DNA of 64,000 nucleotides. Source: an uncultured Chlorobiaceae bacterium. GTDB taxonomy: Bacteria; Bacteroidota; Chlorobiia; Chlorobiales; Chlorobiaceae. The notes below the pieces were generated by a model. That model did not search any database, was not told where the DNA came from, and saw only the letters and a list, made by a program, of their open reading frames with translations. How positions within the stretch are numbered: the first letter of the stretch is position 1; each line of letters opens with the position of its first letter. A program made the position numbers and the translations under genes. The DNA lies in the NCBI GenBank assembly GCA_903822595.1, contig CAIJPS010000083.1, forward strand, positions 1 to 64,000. Reading direction: 5' to 3'. Of the stretch, positions 29,808 through 39,463 are shown piece by piece.

Positions 29808-31466
29808 TTATTTTTTGATATTGACGGTTATGAGCCAGGGTGTCGGGATGCCGTCAGTAACGGTGATTACCCAGCTATCACTGATACCTGTCGGTTCGGG
29901 AAGCTGCCTTGTATGGATAACCACCTGCGTTGGCGTGGTTGTGATCATTGCTGCATAACCATAAGGCGATCCGTTGCGTGTGACGCCGGTTATGACGGGC
30001 GTTCCGGTGCCGACCTTGATGAACACATCGCCATCACTGTTGAGGGTGGCTCCGCCTGGCAGCCCTGTTTTGCTGATGGTCGCTGCCAGAGTGACCGCAG
30101 TCGGATCAACCTTGGCAAGGAAGGAGTGCGGGAGTTGCGTCGGACGCAGGAGGGCATCGGCAAGCAGGTTTCCACTGTCGCTGCTGCGGGTTGGCTTCAT
30201 GCGTTGGGCAAGCGAGGTTTTCTGATTTCCTGCAGGCAGGGCAAGGCGACAACTCAGCAACATGCCATTATTGTCGGCAACGCCGTTTTGACCCTCGTTG
30301 TGAAACGCACTGAGCTGCCAGTTACCGGTTTCAGCCGTGATGCTGATGCGGTTCTCCCCTGCTCCCGATCGGTAGCCTGCACCAAAACAGAGCGAAGAAA
30401 AAGGTTCAGAAAAGAGGTCAAAAGCATAATAAACCTTTTGGCTGATTTCTCTGGTGCCGTCCGAGAAGGGGAAGCGGAGCTGTTCATAGCCAAGTGATCC
30501 TTTGAGAACCAGACTTGGAAGCAAGGCCACCTGTGCATCTGCGGCAGCACCAAGCAGCCTGCCCTCGGAGAGTTTGAGGGGGTCACTCATGACAAAATAG
30601 TCTGTGGCGGTTTGCCGCAGAAAAGAGCGGGGGCCATCGGAGTTTGACGTTTGATTCGCTTCTGCTCCCCATGCCGAGAGCCCTACGGATTGGAGTGTGC
30701 CGGTTTCTTCACTCTCGTTAAGAATGTATTGGGTTGCAAGGGAATAACTGAACTGTTCGAGATCGATGTTGGCCTCCCCCGACGGGAAATCAAAATTCTG
30801 GTTGCCCCATAGATAGCCGCCGGAGGCTTTAAAACGGAAACCGGAATCGGGAAGCTGCCAGATAGTGTTTACGACCAGATCCCTACGATCGTTAAAAAGG
30901 GCGATGGTGGAGCCGATGGCGAACGGCTTCCCTAACATGGTTGCAAGCTCAAGCTGGCCGCCAGCCATTGAGCTGCCGATTTGGGGCTTGAAAGAGCCAA
31001 AGCCCAGGCCCAGGGTGGCGATGCTCTGTTTGCCATGATACTTCAAGGAAGCCCTCTCTGGACTGATCGCACCGGTTACCGAGCCGTCAGCCAGTGCAAA
31101 GGGAGCGGAAGGGAGCAGGCTTGCAATGCCGGGTGTTGTTTGCCGGGTTTGAGCGTCCGGGTTACCGTTGGCGGTGTAATAGCTCATTCCCCCTGCTGTA
31201 CTTGCAACCATTGCGGCAAGATAACCGGACGCTCCTGCAAGCGGTTGTCCGGCGCCCTGCGACAGCGCTTCAGCAGTAATTGATTTTGAAAGATCCTTGG
31301 GATTGAGAACATATTCCTGCTGCTGGGCAAAAAGCGAAAGAGTAGTGCATAATGGCAAGACACCGAGTAAAACTACAGCAAGAGATACCTTGGTGACAAG
31401 GGATGACGCACAGGTCTTCCCGGTAGGGGAATGACCGCAAATCGGGCTATGGGGTACCATGAGCAA
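29808..31466 (-). CDS. Invasin/intimin-like outer-membrane beta-barrel protein
   Basis: A 552-residue exported protein. A signal peptide-like segment (KVSLAVVLLGVLPLCTTLSLFAQQ, about residues 27-50) is preceded by a longer N terminus, so a later start is possible. The body consists of alternating amphipathic strands (GLGFGSFKPQIGSSMAGGQL, SLATQYILNESEE, LVLKGSLGYEQLRFPF) and resembles the barrel of inverse autotransporters, with a C-terminal Ig-like or cadherin-like segment (ATISKTGLPGGATLNSDGDV). It lies directly upstream of the Ig-repeat adhesin and probably anchors or exports it. This partnership is inferred from gene order. Confidence 0.65.
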   Translation of the reverse strand: MLMVPHSPICGHSPTGKTCASSLVTKVSLAVVLLGVLPLCTTLSLFAQQQEYVLNPKDLSKSITAEALSQGAGQPLAGASGYLAAMVASTAGGMSYYTANGNPDAQTRQTTPGIASLLPSAPFALADGSVTGAISPERASLKYHGKQSIATLGLGFGSFKPQIGSSMAGGQLELATMLGKPFAIGSTIALFNDRRDLVVNTIWQLPDSGFRFKASGGYLWGNQNFDFPSGEANIDLEQFSYSLATQYILNESEETGTLQSVGLSAWGAEANQTSNSDGPRSFLRQTATDYFVMSDPLKLSEGRLLGAAADAQVALLPSLVLKGSLGYEQLRFPFSDGTREISQKVYYAFDLFSEPFSSLCFGAGYRSGAGENRISITAETGNWQLSAFHNEGQNGVADNNGMLLSCRLALPAGNQKTSLAQRMKPTRSSDSGNLLADALLRPTQLPHSFLAKVDPTAVTLAATISKTGLPGGATLNSDGDVFIKVGTGTPVITGVTRNGSPYGYAAMITTTPTQVVIHTRQLPEPTGISDSWVITVTDGIPTPWLITVNIKK

Positions 31467-31639
31467 AACTGTTAACGTTCAATGAAGCTGAAAAGAACTT
31501 TTTCCACTTTCACAACAATAACAATGCAGGAATTTACGTATTATTTTGGTCTTCGTCACACAGAATCGAACATCAGTTTATCTTTTTGCGAAAAAAGGGG
31601 GTAATATTTTTTCGGAATAAAACGGGAGATGTGACACAA

Positions 31640-31672
31640 AAAAGCCGGTAAACGTCTCTACCGGCTTTTCAG
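31640..31672 (-). terminator. Terminator downstream of bchY
   Basis: Arms AAAAGCCGGTA and TACCGGCTTTT around an eight-base loop, with A/T runs on both sides. It separates the bchY group from the surface-protein genes. Confidence 0.88.
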
Positions 31673-31699
31673 GATTGATGATGAACTGTTAAAGAGGCA

Positions 31700-32935
31700 T
31701 CATGCAAAATACTCCTTCATCCTGCGGAACACCTCTTTTTTGCCAAGCAGGCCACTGATCATGCCGAGCACCGTTGCGGCTCCGGCTGCAAAGAAGAGTG
31801 GACGGGCGGAGATGTTGTTGGTGTAGTAGATAGCCGGAATTCCCCGCTCCTTGGCAAAGCTGTCGAGCGAGGTGGTGCCGATAACGAGATCAGGTTCATA
31901 GTCAATCACCGCCTGCATATCCTCTTCAAGATACTTGCGGTAACGGATCTCGGTGCCGAGCATGGCAAGCACCTTGTGATCTTCCTCTCCAAGCGGCATC
32001 CTTGCAATGGAGGTGGAAGCATAGGGCACCTCAAGACCTGCCTCAAGCAGAAGACGGACCAGCGGCAGTTCATTGCCTTCGTAACCGGCAACAATCACCT
32101 TGCCTTTCAGGTGGCTGAACTGCGAAAGCACTGCACGGGTTTTCTGACTCTCCTCTTCGGCAACAGTCTGAACCGTCACGGGATCAAGATCAAGAGCCTC
32201 TCCGATGCGACCTATCCACTGCGCCGTTGCATTCGCCCCGATCGGGTTACCCTTGATCATCTTCACCCCCTTCTCTTCAAGCAGTGAAACCGTTCTCTCA
32301 TAAAAGGGATGCAGCACTGCACAGGCCTCAGCCTGACCTGCCTCGATATAATCTTCAAGTGCCGTACCGGGCAGCGTAATGACCGACTCGACACCGATTT
32401 TCTGGAGAACAGCTCCGATGGTCATGGCATCAACCGGAAAAATCTCACCCAGCACAACAAGTGATTTCACTTTTTGCGGGCCCTCAAAACGGCCAAACCG
32501 CTTCAGCAGAGTCGCAACGGCAACATCTTTTGCCTCCGGGTGCGTCCTGATCTGGAAGGCTGGCAGGCGCACCAGCAGCACCTCCGCATTGCCAGCCTTC
32601 CGGGGCAAAAGTTCCTCGGCGATTCCGGCAGTTTCAGCTACGCAGGTGCTCACCACAGGAATAAAGCGCACCGCCGGATCACGGGCAATCTCCTCTATGG
32701 TGCGGCGCACATCATCAATCATGGTTCCGCCTGAAATCTGGACATTCATCAGTTCAGGCGAGATGATCGATTTGCGCGCTGCATAAAAATGCGATACAAA
32801 GGTAAGCCCGTAAAGGCACCCCTGATCGGCAACCAGGCAAACCTGGACACCGTCGATTCTTGTCAGCACCCTCAGCCCACCGAACGCAGGACACATCGAC
32901 TGGGGATGCAACGCTTTACAGCCCTTTTGTTCCAT
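31700..32935 (-). CDS. bchY: Chlorophyllide a reductase, subunit BchY
   Basis: Subunit of the nitrogenase-like enzyme that reduces chlorophyllide a to bacteriochlorophyllide a on the way to bacteriochlorophyll a. The start region MCPAFGGLRVLTRIDGVQVC with LVADQGCLYGLTFVSHFYAA is characteristic, and SGGTMIDDVRR and IPVVSTCVAE provide conserved residues including the cluster cysteines. ATG 32935 gives 411 residues, as usual in Chlorobi. The start lies inside the end of the upstream HU-SPOR gene (20-base overlap), suggesting translational coupling. bchX and bchZ are not in the window. Confidence 0.94.
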   Translation of the reverse strand: MEQKGCKALHPQSMCPAFGGLRVLTRIDGVQVCLVADQGCLYGLTFVSHFYAARKSIISPELMNVQISGGTMIDDVRRTIEEIARDPAVRFIPVVSTCVAETAGIAEELLPRKAGNAEVLLVRLPAFQIRTHPEAKDVAVATLLKRFGRFEGPQKVKSLVVLGEIFPVDAMTIGAVLQKIGVESVITLPGTALEDYIEAGQAEACAVLHPFYERTVSLLEEKGVKMIKGNPIGANATAQWIGRIGEALDLDPVTVQTVAEEESQKTRAVLSQFSHLKGKVIVAGYEGNELPLVRLLLEAGLEVPYASTSIARMPLGEEDHKVLAMLGTEIRYRKYLEEDMQAVIDYEPDLVIGTTSLDSFAKERGIPAIYYTNNISARPLFFAAGAATVLGMISGLLGKKEVFRRMKEYFA

Positions 32936-33977
32936 GAAGCACAACCCCCTTTTGTACCTGTTGGATATAAGCAGCGCCACCAGTTTTTTGAGCCATCTGC
33001 CCGATACGCTCTGTCGCGGCACTGCGACTTGAAAACCCGCCACTAATAACCCTGTAATAGTTGATTCCGTTCTGATATGCCGGCCAGATAAAAGCCACAA
33101 CCCCTTCTGAACGCAGACGTTTCACCTCTTTGCGGGCACTCTCCTCATTGCTGAACGTAACCAGAACAATCGTATAATTTTTCGGGGCAAGAACAAGAGC
33201 GTCATTTGCCCCCTCCTTTTCGACAGAAAGAACCGGAACAGAAGGCCTCTTTTCCATTTCATGGTCGTTATGCACAACTGCGGCAGGCCTCTCGCTCTGA
33301 ACAACAGCTCTTGTCATTCTTGCAGGTTGCGGCTTTGTTGAACCGGAAGAGACGGCTTTTGGTTGCATACCGTAGAAAACGGCAAGCAGCAAAACGGCAA
33401 TGGCACCAACAACAATGGCACCAACTGCAAGCGGCACAACATAACGAAACTTTTTCTCCTCTTCTTTGTCCAGCCTCACCTGAGGCGGAGACAACACTAC
33501 CTCCCGCAGACCCTGATACTCCCTGTTCAGAAGCTCCTCCAGTGATTGTTCCGGAAAAAAGCCATAGACTCCCTGCTCGAAAGCGAACCGGCCAATCCCG
33601 TTCAGGCAGACCTCTCGCTGTTGCTGCACAGCGCTGGAAAAAAGGTCGACAAGGCTTTTGCCAAACCGTTCAGCATCATGCAGACTCATGGAGAGCCTCG
33701 ACATTGCCAGACGAATGGTATCATCAGCACCCGATATCTGGCTGCTGAAGGTGAGCCTGTTACTCGGAGGAGAATAGACAACGGTTGATGTCGTACTCTT
33801 TTTTGTTGCGGGAAAATGCGTCACCGTAAACGCACCAAGCCCCTTGATCGAAAGCTTGCGCTCGGCAAGCAGTTCGGCAACTATAGCGGAAGAAAATTGA
33901 TTCAGAAGAAGCTCGGCCTCCTGCCTTTCAACCTCAAGCAACCCCGCCAGATTTTCTATACAATCATGGTTAGTCAT
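32916..33977 (-). CDS. HU-like DNA-binding plus SPOR-domain protein
   Basis: A membrane protein with two N-terminal HU/IHF-like domains (GLLEVERQEAELLLNQFSSA, IKGLGAFTVTHFPA and the second GIGRFAFEQGVYGFFPE), a single transmembrane helix (YVVPLAVGAIVVGAIAVLLL, about residue 195), a Pro/Ser linker, and a C-terminal SPOR domain (YTIVLVTFSNEESARKEVKR) that binds denuded peptidoglycan. The architecture is a Bacteroidetes/Chlorobi type. I start it at ATG 33977 (MTNHDCIENLAG). It probably links septal peptidoglycan and DNA or protein partners at the division site. It overlaps bchY by 20 bases. Confidence 0.82.
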   Translation of the reverse strand: MTNHDCIENLAGLLEVERQEAELLLNQFSSAIVAELLAERKLSIKGLGAFTVTHFPATKKSTTSTVVYSPPSNRLTFSSQISGADDTIRLAMSRLSMSLHDAERFGKSLVDLFSSAVQQQREVCLNGIGRFAFEQGVYGFFPEQSLEELLNREYQGLREVVLSPPQVRLDKEEEKKFRYVVPLAVGAIVVGAIAVLLLAVFYGMQPKAVSSGSTKPQPARMTRAVVQSERPAAVVHNDHEMEKRPSVPVLSVEKEGANDALVLAPKNYTIVLVTFSNEESARKEVKRLRSEGVVAFIWPAYQNGINYYRVISGGFSSRSAATERIGQMAQKTGGAAYIQQVQKGVVLHGTKGL

Positions 33978-34190
33978 AGCAGCACCCATCCCCGATAACG
34001 CGTTCACCTCACACGGTTAACAAAAACCGAATATAACACTTCCACCCTGAAAACATCATCTCTCTGCTGTTTCAAATCCCGCTCGCCCCCTACGAAATAA
34101 AATGCTCGAGCTTGATGCCGTTTTTTTTCAACCGGATTTATTCTATACTCCGCAGAGCGAGAATTTTCAACAAACTCTCCCATTCCTTTT

Positions 34191-35399
34191 ATGAGCACAG
34201 ACATTCTTTCAGTCAGTGAACTGACGCAACAGATCAAAACAGGGCTTGAGACTCTTTTTCCCCAGGTCAGGCTTAAAGGGGAAATATCGAACTGCAAGCG
34301 GCATGGGTCGGGCCATATCTATTTGACACTCAAAGATGAGGGTGCCCAGATACCGGCTGTTGTCTGGAAAACCACTGCCAGCCGCCTTGGTGTTACACTG
34401 AAAGATGGCATGGATGTTGTCGCTGAAGGACGGCTTGAGGTCTATCCTCCATCAGGCCGCTATCAGCTTATCTGTACGTCAGTCACTGAAGCCGGACAGG
34501 GCGCCCTTCAGCAGGCTTTTGCCGAACTCCTCCAGAAACTTGCCAAAGCGGGCTATTTCAGCGCCGAACGAAAGAGAACGATTCCTTCCATCCCGGAAAC
34601 CATCGGCCTCATCACCTCCTCCACCGGTGCTGTGATCGAGGATATGAGCAAGGTACTTGAACGAAGATTTCCGGCGGCACGGCTCCTTCTCTATCCGGTC
34701 AAGGTGCAGGGTCTGAGTGCCGCTGAAGAGGTTGCCGCAGGTATTGCCTGGTTCAACACGGCAAAAAAAAGGCAACATCGGCCTGATGTGATCATTATCG
34801 CACGAGGTGGAGGTTCACTGGAAGATCTGCAGGCCTTCAATGGAGAGGTTGTGGCCAATGCCCTCTATCACTCACTCATACCGGTTATCAGCGCTATCGG
34901 CCACGAAACCGATCTCACCATTGCCGATATGGTGGCTGACCTGCGGGCGGGAACGCCCTCCATTGCCGCGGAACTTGCCGTGCCGGACAGCCAGGAGCTG
35001 CTCCGCCATATCGGCAATCTCCAGTCAAGGCAGGATCGGCTTCTGCAGGCAAAGCTTGAGGGCGCAGAGCGTCACGTCTATTCGATCTGCAGCAGTTACG
35101 CCTTCAACCGTCCACCCCTGCAAATGGAGCAGTTTCATGAGCGGCTCAACTCCCTTGCCGCACAGATGTCACGAACCATTACGACACTCTATAGCCAGAG
35201 GGTACAGCACTACGCTTCCGTCAAACAGCAATTGACCATGCTTGATTACCGTAAAACGCTTGAACGAGGATATGTGCTTGTCAAAAAAGAGGGAAAGTAC
35301 ATGACCGGCACACAAAAACTCAAACCCTCCGACGGAGTGGAACTTCTCTTTCATGACGGAATACTCCCTGCGGTGATCAGCCCCGCAAAGAGTTCCTGA
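34191..35399 (+). CDS. xseA: Exodeoxyribonuclease VII large subunit
   Basis: Catalytic subunit of the single-strand-specific exonuclease VII. The N-terminal OB fold is [20 protein letters not shown], and the catalytic domain has [37 protein letters not shown] and [20 protein letters not shown]. The usual length is about 400-450 residues. The C terminus overlaps the end of kdsB by 23 bases on the opposite strand. xseB is not seen nearby. Confidence 0.95.
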   Translation: MSTDILSVSELTQQIKTGLETLFPQVRLKGEISNCKRHGSGHIYLTLKDEGAQIPAVVWKTTASRLGVTLKDGMDVVAEGRLEVYPPSGRYQLICTSVTEAGQGALQQAFAELLQKLAKAGYFSAERKRTIPSIPETIGLITSSTGAVIEDMSKVLERRFPAARLLLYPVKVQGLSAAEEVAAGIAWFNTAKKRQHRPDVIIIARGGGSLEDLQAFNGEVVANALYHSLIPVISAIGHETDLTIADMVADLRAGTPSIAAELAVPDSQELLRHIGNLQSRQDRLLQAKLEGAERHVYSICSSYAFNRPPLQMEQFHERLNSLAAQMSRTITTLYSQRVQHYASVKQQLTMLDYRKTLERGYVLVKKEGKYMTGTQKLKPSDGVELLFHDGILPAVISPAKSS

Positions 35400-36120
35400 T
35401 AATGCTGCGCACCAGTTCAAGATCTTCCAGAGTGTTAACCCCTGGATTATCAACAAGCGTTCTGACACACTTGATACGGAAACCGTTTTCCAGCAGACGG
35501 AGCTGCTCAAGTGATTCCGCCTCTTCGAGCATGGAGGAGGGAAGAGCTGCGAATTTCTGCAACACGTCGGCACTGAACGCATAAAGTCCGATATGACGAT
35601 AGAAGGTGGTTGACGGCACCTTGTTGCGCCGGAAAGGTATCGGACTGCGTGAAAAATAAAGCGCAAACCCCTCTACATCCATAACCACCTTTACCTGATG
35701 CGGATCTTCGATCTGCACCCGGTCATCGGGCTGCAACGGCAAGACAAGTGTTGAGCAGTCGGGAGGATTGTCGGAAAAGAAGGGATCAAGAGCCAGATCA
35801 ATATTTTCAGGGCTGATCAAGGGCTCATCCCCCTGCAGATTGAGGAAAACATCCCCTTCGATCTGGCGGGCAGCTTCAGCAATCCGCTCGGTTCCACAGC
35901 TCGCAGCGGGCGAGGTCATGACAACCTCTGCCCCCCGCGTTTCCAGAACAGCCGCTATCTCCCGACTATCGGTAGCAACCACCACCCTTTCGGCCAGACG
36001 CGATTTAAGCGCCTGTCGCCAGGTACGCACAATAAGAGGCTCCCCTTCGAGATCGGCCAGCATTTTGCGATCGAGGCGGCTCGACTCAAGCCTTGCGGGA
36101 ATAAGAATAACGGCTTTCAT
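35377..36120 (-). CDS. kdsB: 3-deoxy-manno-octulosonate cytidylyltransferase
   Basis: Activates KDO as CMP-KDO for lipopolysaccharide inner core synthesis. The N terminus [53 protein letters not shown] and [15 protein letters not shown] are the family motifs; 247 residues is normal. It heads or belongs to a reverse-strand group with yggU and gatC, and converges on xseA with overlapping ends. Confidence 0.95.
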   Translation of the reverse strand: MKAVILIPARLESSRLDRKMLADLEGEPLIVRTWRQALKSRLAERVVVATDSREIAAVLETRGAEVVMTSPAASCGTERIAEAARQIEGDVFLNLQGDEPLISPENIDLALDPFFSDNPPDCSTLVLPLQPDDRVQIEDPHQVKVVMDVEGFALYFSRSPIPFRRNKVPSTTFYRHIGLYAFSADVLQKFAALPSSMLEEAESLEQLRLLENGFRIKCVRTLVDNPGVNTLEDLELVRSIIRNSLRG

Positions 36121-36129
36121 GAAGAGGTA

Positions 36130-36423
36130 TCACACAAAAGGTTCAAGAATGAGGGCTGCAGCTTCGGAACTGATTCCTTCAACCATCACGGTTTTTGTCC
36201 GGGAACTTTGGCCGGATAGAATACGCACCCGCGACGGGGGAATGTGGAAAAGCTTTGCAAAAAGTTCACAACACTCCCTGTTTGCGGCATCATCGACCGG
36301 CGCGGCTTTCAGGTTAACCTTCAAGCCGCCATTATAAAGTCCGCAAACCTGGCTTCTGGATGAGCGCGGCTGCGCCTTGACGACAAAAACAGCGCTCCCG
36401 TTCTTTTCGCGGAGTTCAATCAC
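36130..36423 (-). CDS. YggU/DUF167 family protein
   Basis: A 97-residue protein with the family motifs [38 protein letters not shown] and [18 protein letters not shown]. It has the alpha/beta fold of DUF167 proteins; no biochemical role is established. It lies in a short-gap reverse-strand run with gatC and kdsB. Confidence 0.9.
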   Translation of the reverse strand: MIELREKNGSAVFVVKAQPRSSRSQVCGLYNGGLKVNLKAAPVDDAANRECCELFAKLFHIPPSRVRILSGQSSRTKTVMVEGISSEAAALILEPFV

Positions 36424-36430
36424 CGAAAAA

Positions 36431-36718
36431 CTACCCGATCACTTTTGGTACCTTGAAAAAGCGATCCTGCTTGTCGGGAGCGTTCAACAGTACCTCCGAT
36501 GAGGGAAGAGCCTGAAGCTCAACATCATCGCGAAGAACATTGATCGCGTCATGAATACTGCTTAGTGGCAGAACTCCCTCAGTATCGATCTCATTGAGCT
36601 TCTCAACATAGCGCAGAATATTGTTAAGCTCACTGGTCATCGTCAGCATCTCTTCATCCGTGAAGCGCAGCTTGGCCAGTTCGGCGATATAGGCAACATC
36701 TTGAGTAGTAACCGACAT
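36431..36718 (-). CDS. gatC: Asp-tRNA(Asn)/Glu-tRNA(Gln) amidotransferase subunit C
   Basis: Small stabilising subunit of GatCAB, which converts misacylated Glu-tRNA(Gln) and Asp-tRNA(Asn). ATG 36718 ([19 protein letters not shown]) matches the family start; a longer frame adds 12 unconserved residues. The conserved [20 protein letters not shown] and C-terminal [19 protein letters not shown] confirm it. gatA and gatB are not in the window. Confidence 0.93.
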   Translation of the reverse strand: MSVTTQDVAYIAELAKLRFTDEEMLTMTSELNNILRYVEKLNEIDTEGVLPLSSIHDAINVLRDDVELQALPSSEVLLNAPDKQDRFFKVPKVIG

Positions 36719-36792
36719 AAAAAACTTCGTAAAATTATAAAAACATTCTGTCAACTAAAATCTCTTCAAAAAAACGGGTTTGCAGCCTGCTT

Positions 36793-38136
36793 CTACAACA
36801 TGCAGAGCGTTGCTTTCTGCTCGTCAAAGCGATTTTTCGGACGCCGTTCGATCGAAATAAAATCCCTCTGCTCTTCTCCAAGATAGATCTGCCGGGGTCG
36901 TGCAATTTTCTGCTCTGAATCCTTGACATGCTCCGTCCACTGCGCAAGCCAACCAGGAATTCTGCCGATGGCAAAAAGCACCGGAAACATATCCATAGGA
37001 AATCCCATGGCCTGGTAAATCAAGCCGGAATAAAAGTCCACATTGGGATAAAGCTTCCGGTTAATGAAATATTCATCCTCAAGGGCGATACGCTCAAGCT
37101 CAAGGGCAATATCGAGCAGTGGACTACGTCCGGTCTCCTCAAAAACCTGAAAAGCGATATCCTTGATGATTTTTGCCCTTGGATCATAATTTTTATAAAC
37201 CCTGTGGCCAAATCCCATCAAACGGCCTTCACCATCCTTGACCGATTTAATGAATTCAGGAATCTTGTCGATTGAACCGATTTTCAGCAACATGTGAATG
37301 ACAGCCTCATTGGCTCCGCCATGCAAGGGCCCATACAGTGCGGCACAACCAGCGGCTACAGCAGTATAGGGATCCACACCGGAGCTACCGACAGCCCGGA
37401 CAGCGTTGGTTGAACAGTTCTGCTCATGGTCTGCATGAAGAATAAAAAGGACATCAAGAGCATGTTCAAGCACCGGATTTGGTTTGTAGTGATGCTCAGT
37501 CATCTTGAACATCATGGAAAGAAAATTGGCCGTGTAGCTCAGTTCATTATCAGGAAGAACATAGGGATACCCAAGACTGTGGCGGAAACTCATGGCGGCA
37601 AGCGTCGGTATTTTACCAATAAGACGGCGCACCTGAAGCTTGCGCGACTCTTCATCGTTGATATCCTTTGCTTCACGGTAAAAGGTCGAAAGCGCTCCGA
37701 CCGTGCCAACAAGAATACCCATCGGATGTGCATCATAACGGAACCCGTCCATAAACTTGACAATATTGGCATGGGTCATGGTATGATGACGAATATTATA
37801 GGTCCATTCAGCCAGCCGCTCCTTGTCCGGCAACTCGCCCTTGATAAGCAGGTATCCGGTTTCCAGAAAAGTACTCTTTTCTGCAAGCTGTTCGATTGGA
37901 TATCCGCGATAGCGCAAAATGCCTTTGTCTCCATCAATGTAGGTGATACGGCTTTTGCATGATGCCGTATTTAAAAACCCGGGGTCATAGCCCAATACTC
38001 CAAAATCTTCATCTGAAACCCTGATCTGACGAAGATCCATCGTATTGATACAACCGTTTTCTATCGGAAGTTCATAGGCTTTTCCGGTACGGTTATCAGT
38101 AACGGTCAGAGAATTTGTGGAGTCTGTAACGGCCAT
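36793..38136 (-). CDS. gltA: Citrate synthase
   Basis: Condenses acetyl-CoA with oxaloacetate. The catalytic histidines lie in LFILHADHEQNCSTNAVRAV and GPLHGGANEAVIHML, and the catalytic Asp/Arg region is MGFGHRVYKNYDPRA. The N-terminal SRITYIDGDKGILRYRGYPI block and 447 residues indicate a type II (GltA) enzyme. Green sulfur bacteria run the TCA cycle in reverse with ATP-citrate lyase for carbon fixation, so this enzyme serves glutamate synthesis or oxidative flux. Confidence 0.96.
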   Translation of the reverse strand: MAVTDSTNSLTVTDNRTGKAYELPIENGCINTMDLRQIRVSDEDFGVLGYDPGFLNTASCKSRITYIDGDKGILRYRGYPIEQLAEKSTFLETGYLLIKGELPDKERLAEWTYNIRHHTMTHANIVKFMDGFRYDAHPMGILVGTVGALSTFYREAKDINDEESRKLQVRRLIGKIPTLAAMSFRHSLGYPYVLPDNELSYTANFLSMMFKMTEHHYKPNPVLEHALDVLFILHADHEQNCSTNAVRAVGSSGVDPYTAVAAGCAALYGPLHGGANEAVIHMLLKIGSIDKIPEFIKSVKDGEGRLMGFGHRVYKNYDPRAKIIKDIAFQVFEETGRSPLLDIALELERIALEDEYFINRKLYPNVDFYSGLIYQAMGFPMDMFPVLFAIGRIPGWLAQWTEHVKDSEQKIARPRQIYLGEEQRDFISIERRPKNRFDEQKATLCML

Positions 38137-38284
38137 AATGGTAACTGTCTTGAAGGTTAAATACCGTTGATAAAAAAAGGTTGGAGGAAGGCCTCTCTCT
38201 TTTCTGCCACCAATATAAACAGAAAAAAATGAAAATAGTTTTTGGATATTACAAGCCGGCTACCTACATTTACAACTTCTTAAT

Positions 38285-38359
38285 GGAGCTGTAGCTCAGT
38301 TTGGTTAGAGCGCCTGCCTGTCACGCAGGAGGTCGCGGGTTCGAACCCCGTCAGCTCCG
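38285..38359 (+). tRNA. tRNA-Asp (GTC)
   Basis: A complete cloverleaf: acceptor GGAGCTG / CAGCTCC, D arm GCTC...GAGC, anticodon stem CCTGC / GCAGG with loop CTGTCAC (anticodon GTC, Asp), T arm GCGGG TTCGAAC CCCGT and discriminator G. CCA is not encoded. Followed by a terminator at 38371. Confidence 0.97.
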
Positions 38360-38370
38360 CAAAAAAAACA

Positions 38371-38404
38371 AAAAAGGCTCTGCATCGCAGGGCCTTTTTT
38401 GTTT
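38371..38404 (+). terminator. Terminator after tRNA-Asp
   Basis: Arms AAAAAGGCTCTGC and GCAGGGCCTTTTTT with a three-base loop and a T-run. Confidence 0.9.
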
Positions 38405-38414
38405 TCCTCCTCTC

Positions 38415-39431
38415 TTATGATCTTGGCACCAGCTCAACACGACGGTTTTTGGCTCGTCCAGCTTCCGTGCTGTTCGACGCAACAGGAGCAAGATAAGCTG
38501 CACCGTTTGCCGTCAGGCGGAGTGGAGAAATACCGAACTCCTTGACAAGAGAGCCTACAACGGCCTCTGCCCGACGTTTGGAAAGCCCCGTATTAAATTC
38601 ATATCCCCCGATATTGTCGGTATGACCCACAACGTGAAGCTTCAGTGCAGGCTGTTTTTTCATGAGTGTCGCAATTTCCTGAAGCGCAGGACGAGATGCT
38701 GGTTTTATCTCCCATTTGTTGGGATCAAAATAAATACCATAAAGAGAGACCTTGCCGACAGCATTCAGTGACTGCGACATTTCGTCGGCACTGACCGTCA
38801 CCATTTTCTGCGACATCGGCTGCGTCTCAATGATATCAACTGCGACGTAGGCGCCACGCTTTGCCTTGTATACCGCATCACTCTTTCCCCATTCCACCGC
38901 AGTCAAATGCACATAAATATCTCCTTCCGGCCGACTCTTTTTGGCGCTGAAAACACAGATACCTCCCTTTTCAGCCGCATAAAAAATATAGTTGCTCCGG
39001 CTGGTCTGAATATCCATGGATCCAAATGGAGCAAGGTAATTACTCCATCTGGTGGCTGCAGGATCTTTTTTGGAGTCGTAGAGAATAACAAACCCTTTTG
39101 CAGTGAGCTCATTGAGATAGTTCCTGAACACTTCAAGAGAACCGGTATCACCAGCCGCCTCATACCAGATAGTCGTCAATCGGCCTTCCGGTTTCAGAGG
39201 AGGTTTAACATACTCCATTTTTTTTGTCTCAAGGTTATAGCGGCTGAAGGTAGAGGTCTGCAACTCATAGGCATCAAAACGCTTTACCTGATAGCCGATA
39301 ATTTCCGATCCGGCAAAGCGCCTCAAGAGTGAATGATCTTTGGAACCGGCAATGTCGACAGCACCAGCATCTCTGAACGGTAACACGGTAACAATGAAAA
39401 ACAACAGCAGAATGGCCTTGAGTGATTTCAT
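38415..39431 (-). CDS. OmpA-family outer-membrane/periplasmic protein
   Basis: A 338-residue exported protein with an N-terminal signal peptide (ILLLFFIVTVLPFRDAGA). Residues 25-215 form a domain of unknown function, perhaps DUF4892-like (SEIIGYQVKRFDAYELQ). The C terminus is an OmpA peptidoglycan-binding domain: FDPNKWEIKPASRPALQEIA, LHVVGHTDNIGGYEFN, LSKRRAEAVVGSLV and GRAKNRRVELVPRS. The role is likely envelope anchoring. Confidence 0.86.
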   Translation of the reverse strand: MKSLKAILLLFFIVTVLPFRDAGAVDIAGSKDHSLLRRFAGSEIIGYQVKRFDAYELQTSTFSRYNLETKKMEYVKPPLKPEGRLTTIWYEAAGDTGSLEVFRNYLNELTAKGFVILYDSKKDPAATRWSNYLAPFGSMDIQTSRSNYIFYAAEKGGICVFSAKKSRPEGDIYVHLTAVEWGKSDAVYKAKRGAYVAVDIIETQPMSQKMVTVSADEMSQSLNAVGKVSLYGIYFDPNKWEIKPASRPALQEIATLMKKQPALKLHVVGHTDNIGGYEFNTGLSKRRAEAVVGSLVKEFGISPLRLTANGAAYLAPVASNSTEAGRAKNRRVELVPRS

Positions 39432-39463
39432 GGGGTAATGCTCCTTGGGTTTAATGATAAAAA

